Assembly: GCA_034431765.1 (NCBI GenBank)
Contig: DAOUDD010000191.1
Location: 1 to 28,674, forward strand
DNA from: DASYAN01 sp034431765
Lineage (GTDB): Bacteria; Chloroflexota; Ktedonobacteria; Ktedonobacterales; Ktedonobacteraceae
Length of the DNA: 28,674 nucleotides
Reading direction: 5' to 3'
In this document: positions 25,371-28,674 of the stretch, one piece after another
Numbering within the stretch: position 1 is the first letter of the stretch
How the letters are laid out: each line of letters opens with the position of its first letter
The notes under the pieces: generated by a model
Seen by the model: the letters and a program-made list of their open reading frames with translations, nothing else
What the model was told of the DNA's origin: nothing
The model's database searches: none
Program-made: the position numbers and the translations under genes

Positions 25371-26234
25371 TTAGCGTCGGCTGGCTGGAACCTCAAATGT
25401 ATATGTTTCCCCATGGTGCAGATAATGGACGCGCTCCTGCAATTTTGCTTTCGCGACTTCTTGTTGAAACTCCTCTAGTGATGATTTAAACACTTTGTAA
25501 TCATTGAAGTGGATCGGGATCACTTTCTTTGGATTGATCAGGCGAATCGCTTCAACACCCTGTTTGGCATCCATGGTGAGGAGAATGCCAGCTATCTTAG
25601 TGCCGCCAAGATGAAACAATGCCAGGTCAATTTCGGGGTAGCGTTTAGGAATCTCTTTCAAATCCTCGTGAACCAGCGTATCACCTGTAATGTAGAGACG
25701 AATTGCATTTTTGCCTGTTGGTGTCTCAAATTCGAGCATACTACCCATAACAGGGGGGAGCAGATTTGCGGTAAAGCCAGGTCCATGTTTCCCTGGCAGA
25801 GCTGTAATGTGTAATTGACACTCTTGCTTGATGAATGTAATTGAACTCCATGTGTCCAGAGAGTAGCTCTTGTAAAAACCTTTCTTGCGCAATGACTTTG
25901 CTGCTTTAGGCGTTGTCACAATAGGTATCGATTTATCAAGCCTGCGAGCAACCAGGCGATCAAAGTGATCCTCATGCAGATGTGAAAGCACGACCAGGTC
26001 AATCGGTGGCAACGCTTCAAATTCGATAGCAGGCTCAGTGACACGAACAGATTGCAGTCCGTACCCGAGATGCACATGGTCTCCCTGGTGTAAGAAATTG
26101 GGATCGGTAAGGATGGTAAAGCCGGCATAGCGTAAAATAACAGTGGCTGTTCCAATGAAAAAGATTGATCCATGGTCAAGCTCGACATCACCCTTCTCCG
26201 TTGTCTCCAGGACAACTGTATACATTGAACTCAT
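25371..26234 (-). CDS. MBL-fold metal-dependent hydrolase (UlaG-like group)
   Basis: 287 residues with the metallo-beta-lactamase fold. The signature SHLHEDHFD supplies His85, His87, Asp89 and His90. Further likely metal ligands are His150 (GKHGPG), Asp185 (TGDT) and His242 (PIHFND), so the site is complete for two metal ions. The early GTATVILRYAGFTILTDPNF segment and the order of motifs place it with UlaG-like/YtkL-type hydrolases, a broad cytoplasmic group acting on lactones, phosphodiesters and other esters; the substrate is unknown. The ATG at 26234 has GAGGTG at suitable spacing. It is divergent from a PaaI-type thioesterase, and the two share an upstream region with nested inverted repeats. 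Confidence 0.88.
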   Translation of the reverse strand: MSSMYTVVLETTEKGDVELDHGSIFFIGTATVILRYAGFTILTDPNFLHQGDHVHLGYGLQSVRVTEPAIEFEALPPIDLVVLSHLHEDHFDRLVARRLDKSIPIVTTPKAAKSLRKKGFYKSYSLDTWSSITFIKQECQLHITALPGKHGPGFTANLLPPVMGSMLEFETPTGKNAIRLYITGDTLVHEDLKEIPKRYPEIDLALFHLGGTKIAGILLTMDAKQGVEAIRLINPKKVIPIHFNDYKVFKSSLEEFQQEVAKAKLQERVHYLHHGETYTFEVPASRR

Positions 26235-26302
26235 GTTGCACCTCGTTCATGGAGCTTATAACTCCCTAGAGAATTTATTTTTCTACCAGCAACACGAACG
26301 CT

Positions 26303-26334
26303 AAGCGTGAAAAGTGTCAGTTTGAGACACGCTT
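26303..26334. promoter_or_regulatory. Nested inverted repeat in the divergent promoter region
   Basis: AAGCGTG (26303-26309) pairs with CACGCTT (26328-26334), and inside it GTGTC (26314-26318) pairs with GACAC (26326-26330). Both arm pairs are perfect. A further GTGTCA occurs just to the right (from 26339). The position between two divergent genes suits a shared operator, for example of a TetR-type repressor, but no regulator gene is adjacent. Confidence 0.4.
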
Positions 26335-26446
26335 CATTGTGTCATATACTTGTGATGATAGTGTTTGTTATTGTTAAAGTGAGGAGGCATTTTGTCTCTC
26401 TTTGAGAACTACTTGTTTATTTCCAGCTTGAAAGGACTTTTTTTTG

Positions 26447-26977
26447 ATGAGTGATCTTCTTCATCAATCCAATAGCACTTCTTCGCGTTCACGTACCTTT
26501 ACCTGGCAAGATCCAGTAATCGGTGCCCAGGCCGCGCAGCAGATGAGTGGCTTGCAGTATCTACGAGCAATGCTGGCGGGTGAATTGCCTTCTCCTCCCA
26601 TCACAGCACTAATGAATATGCGCGGAATAGAGGTTGAAGAGGGGCGTATCGTCTTCGCTGCGGAGCCAGCAGAGTATCACTATAATCCGATTGGATCTGT
26701 ACACGGAGGCTTTGCGGCAACATTGCTCGATTCTGCCCTTGGCTGTGCTGTGCATTCAACGCTTCCTGCCGGAACTGGTCATACGACGCTAGAGATCAAG
26801 ATTAACTATGTGCGACAGATTACCCATCAGACTGGGGAGATGCGTTGCGAGGGAAAAGTTATTCACACTGGTGGGCGGATTGCAACGGCTGAAGGACGGC
26901 TTACAGACCTTACAGGCAAGCTGTATGCACATGGCACAACAACCTGCATGATTTTCCGTCCGCACTCAGAAGAATAA
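26447..26977 (+). CDS. PaaI-type hotdog-fold thioesterase
   Basis: 176 residues from the ATG at 26447; an in-frame TTG at 26444 is seven bases after AAAGGA and is an alternative start. The hotdog thioesterase core covers about 45-170: the family motif with the active-site Gly pair (GSVHGGFAATLLDSALGCAV), a TLEIKINYVR strand and GRIATAEGRL. PaaI-type enzymes hydrolyse acyl-CoA thioesters, commonly of aromatic or short-chain acids, as homotetramers in the cytoplasm. The N-terminal 30 residues are Ser/Thr/Gln-rich and probably disordered. A second small gene follows after 47 bases and may be cotranscribed. No pathway partner is adjacent, so the acyl group is unknown. Confidence 0.9.
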   Translation: MSDLLHQSNSTSSRSRTFTWQDPVIGAQAAQQMSGLQYLRAMLAGELPSPPITALMNMRGIEVEEGRIVFAAEPAEYHYNPIGSVHGGFAATLLDSALGCAVHSTLPAGTGHTTLEIKINYVRQITHQTGEMRCEGKVIHTGGRIATAEGRLTDLTGKLYAHGTTTCMIFRPHSEE

Positions 26978-27024
26978 GTTGTACGATCTTAGCGCATCTA
27001 GATTTTGTAGGAAGGAATATCACA

Positions 27025-27435
27025 ATGATCGAAGGTATGTTATACGCGCTTCCCACGACTGGAAGCTATGCCATTGGTAACGAAGATGGCCCGGATATTG
27101 TGAGTGCCCAGGTGGTTGAGGTTTTTCTGGGAGGTCAGTGGATACGTGGACACGTGAAGCACAGCCGCGAGCAGTCCCATCAGGTAGAAGAACCTCGTTC
27201 AAGCGCAACGCCGCAACACAGAGGCGCATACCATCTTGCTAGCAATGCAGCTCCTGACCCTGTGATAGAAGCCTCGAAAGAGTCATTTCCGGCCAGTGAT
27301 CCCCCTGCCTGGATTGATGAGCGAGGCACAGAGCCGCGCCCGAACGAGAACATTAGCGATGGCTACTATTTCGTTGCTGATAGTGATGGCAGCATTTGTG
27401 GTCTCTGCATTGGTATGCGCGTACGTGTACCATAG
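27025..27435 (+). CDS. Small protein with a split DUF5348-like domain
   Basis: 136 residues, function unknown. The N-terminal part (about 1-47) reads GSYAIGNEDGPDIVSAQ...FLGGQWIRGHVKHS. The C-terminal part (112-136) reads DGYYFVADSDGSICGLCIGMRVRVP, which resembles the end of DUF5348-type small beta proteins. Between them lies a polar insert with APDPVIEASKESFPASDPPAW (about 76-96), a motif I associate with separate short bacterial proteins of unknown role. The two flanking halves would pack into one small beta domain. AAGGA sits about 8 bases before the ATG. It follows the thioesterase closely; the functional link is not known. Confidence 0.6.
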   Translation: MIEGMLYALPTTGSYAIGNEDGPDIVSAQVVEVFLGGQWIRGHVKHSREQSHQVEEPRSSATPQHRGAYHLASNAAPDPVIEASKESFPASDPPAWIDERGTEPRPNENISDGYYFVADSDGSICGLCIGMRVRVP

Positions 27436-27522
27436 CCATTGGTTCGTGCTGTAAAATAGCTCGCTTCATCGAGGACGCCGTGATATATAAGAAGGGGATG
27501 CACGTAGACATGGCGACTCGGC

Positions 27523-27551
27523 TTGTAGTGCATGTGATTTGCTAGCATAAA
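27523..27551 (+). promoter_or_regulatory. Candidate promoter of the glucokinase gene
   Basis: TTGTAG (27523-27528), 17 bases, CATAAA (27546-27551) in an AT-rich stretch ending in AATATATTTA, about 40 bases before the ATG. The match to consensus is moderate. Confidence 0.35.
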
Positions 27552-27593
27552 ATATATTTATCATCTCCTTAGACGGAGAGGGAGAACTGTATC

Positions 27594-28580
27594 ATGTTGC
27601 TCGCTGGTGATGTTGGTGGCACAAAGACTAATCTTGCTATTTATCAGTCAAAGGACGCATTACATACACCACTTTTAGAAGCTAAGCTTCCAAGTGCGCA
27701 GTATAGCAGTCTATCAGAACTCGTCAAAGACTTTCTTGCTCATGTGAAGTTTCCGATAGAGCGAGCCGTCTTTGGCGTTGCCGGCCCTGTCATAGATGGT
27801 AAGGCCAAAACGACCAATCTTCCATGGGAGATGGATGAGCAAGAATTGCAGCGAGATCTCAATATTCGCTCTGTTCGCTTGCTTAATGATTTGGTAGCTC
27901 TTGCAACGGCGGTCCCATTGTTAGAGCCGGCTGACCTGCATGCGCTCAATACCGGCCAGTATGTTGAGCATGCCCCACGCGCGGTTATCGCTCCAGGGAC
28001 AGGATTGGGCGAAGCGTTTCTGCTATGGGATAGCGATCACTATCATATCTTCGCCTCCGAAGGTGGACATGCCGACTTTGCACCTACCAACTCCTTTGAG
28101 GTTGGCCTGCTAGTCTATATGCTGGAACGTTTGCAACATGTCAGCTATGAACACGTCTGCTCTGGAATCGGCTTGCCCAATATTTATGCATATCTGAAAG
28201 AAAGTGCCATGTTTGATGAGCCATCATGGTTAGGGGAACAGCTTGAGCATGCACAAGACCATACCCCTGTCATCGTCAATGCAGCACTCAAACAAGAGAA
28301 TCCAGAGCCTACCTGTGTCGCCACAGTACACACATTTGCTGCTATTTTAGGAGCTGAGGCTGGTAATATGGCACTCAAGTTGTTAACGACAGGCGGGGTC
28401 TACATTGGTGGCGGCATTCCTCCGCGCATTCTGCCACTCCTGGACTCCGATCATTTTCGGCAAGCCTTTAAGAATAAGGGCCGTTTCGCTCCCTTACTCG
28501 CTGAGATCCCCGTGTACGTCATTCTCAATCCGAAGGTCGCTTTGATCGGTGCGGCTGCCCATGGCTTTGATCTCGATTAA
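27594..28580 (+). CDS. glk: Glucokinase, Glk family
   Basis: 328 residues, close to E. coli Glk (321). It phosphorylates glucose to glucose 6-phosphate with ATP in the cytoplasm, feeding glycolysis. The phosphate-1 loop is GDVGGTKTNLA (5-15). The catalytic Asp is Asp99 in LLNDLVALA. The GTGLGEA loop follows at 135-141, and EGGHADFAP (156-164) is the glucose-contact segment of this family. A second nucleotide-binding segment is TTGGVYIGGGIPPRI near the C-terminus. It lacks the cysteine-based zinc motif of ROK glucokinases, which separates the two groups. GGAGAGGGAG lies before the ATG. It appears monocistronic and no sugar transporter gene is in view. Confidence 0.93.
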   Translation: MLLAGDVGGTKTNLAIYQSKDALHTPLLEAKLPSAQYSSLSELVKDFLAHVKFPIERAVFGVAGPVIDGKAKTTNLPWEMDEQELQRDLNIRSVRLLNDLVALATAVPLLEPADLHALNTGQYVEHAPRAVIAPGTGLGEAFLLWDSDHYHIFASEGGHADFAPTNSFEVGLLVYMLERLQHVSYEHVCSGIGLPNIYAYLKESAMFDEPSWLGEQLEHAQDHTPVIVNAALKQENPEPTCVATVHTFAAILGAEAGNMALKLLTTGGVYIGGGIPPRILPLLDSDHFRQAFKNKGRFAPLLAEIPVYVILNPKVALIGAAAHGFDLD

Positions 28581-28674
28581 CCTCTGTTAAGCGGCTGTTC
28601 TCTGAATGTTTAGTACCTGTTCAGGGCAACGTAAAAGTCCCAGAGGGAGAAACAGAGGAGCCACTTCTTGCTAG

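Overview
The window reads like a chromosomal segment from a filamentous, soil-type Chloroflexota, most likely class Ktedonobacteria. This is inferred from gene style, not from a marker gene. The signs are a zinc-ribbon plus Ser/Thr-kinase plus TPR fusion, a large multi-pass sensor-like membrane protein, a small anchored NTF2-like protein, loosely packed genes with long spacers, gene relics, and a polyketide synthase. No rRNA, tRNA, CRISPR array, integrase or complete insertion sequence was seen.

Left part (1-4.2 kb): a small membrane-anchored protein whose predicted promoter is preceded by an 11-bp-period direct repeat, as expected for an OmpR/PhoB-type activator. Next is a divergent pair, a QorB-like NAD(P)H:quinone oxidoreductase and an HxlR-family regulator with an N-terminal cysteine. 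The regulator promoter appears to give a leaderless mRNA, and an inverted repeat covers its -10 and start codon.

Centre-left (3.4-12.4 kb): a two-gene polyketide operon on the minus strand. The 2524-residue synthase has the order acyl-AMP ligase, ACP, KS, AT, DH, KR, ACP and no release domain. It is followed by a free-standing thioesterase whose nucleophile is Cys instead of Ser. Two candidate promoters and the relic of a LysR regulator lie upstream.

Centre (12.6-17.8 kb): a D-2-hydroxyacid dehydrogenase; a secreted beta-helix (GH55/pectate-lyase-like) protein with GC-rich codon use, a near-consensus promoter, an operator-like palindrome and its own terminator; an MFS transporter relic with an internal deletion; and a GrpB-family protein ending in a strong terminator.

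Right part (17.8-25 kb, minus strand): an ECF-S-like membrane protein, a predicted pseudokinase with a TPR tail, a 712-residue multi-pass membrane protein whose promoter abuts a 10-bp tandem repeat, a DoxX-like membrane protein, a gene-poor AT-rich stretch of 1.2 kb, and a short winged-helix protein.

Far right (25.3-28.6 kb): an MBL-fold hydrolase divergent from a PaaI-type thioesterase, a small protein with a two-part domain interrupted by a linker, and a Glk-family glucokinase. Apart from the PKS operon and the quinone pair, these genes look like ordinary accessory or housekeeping functions without an obvious common pathway.
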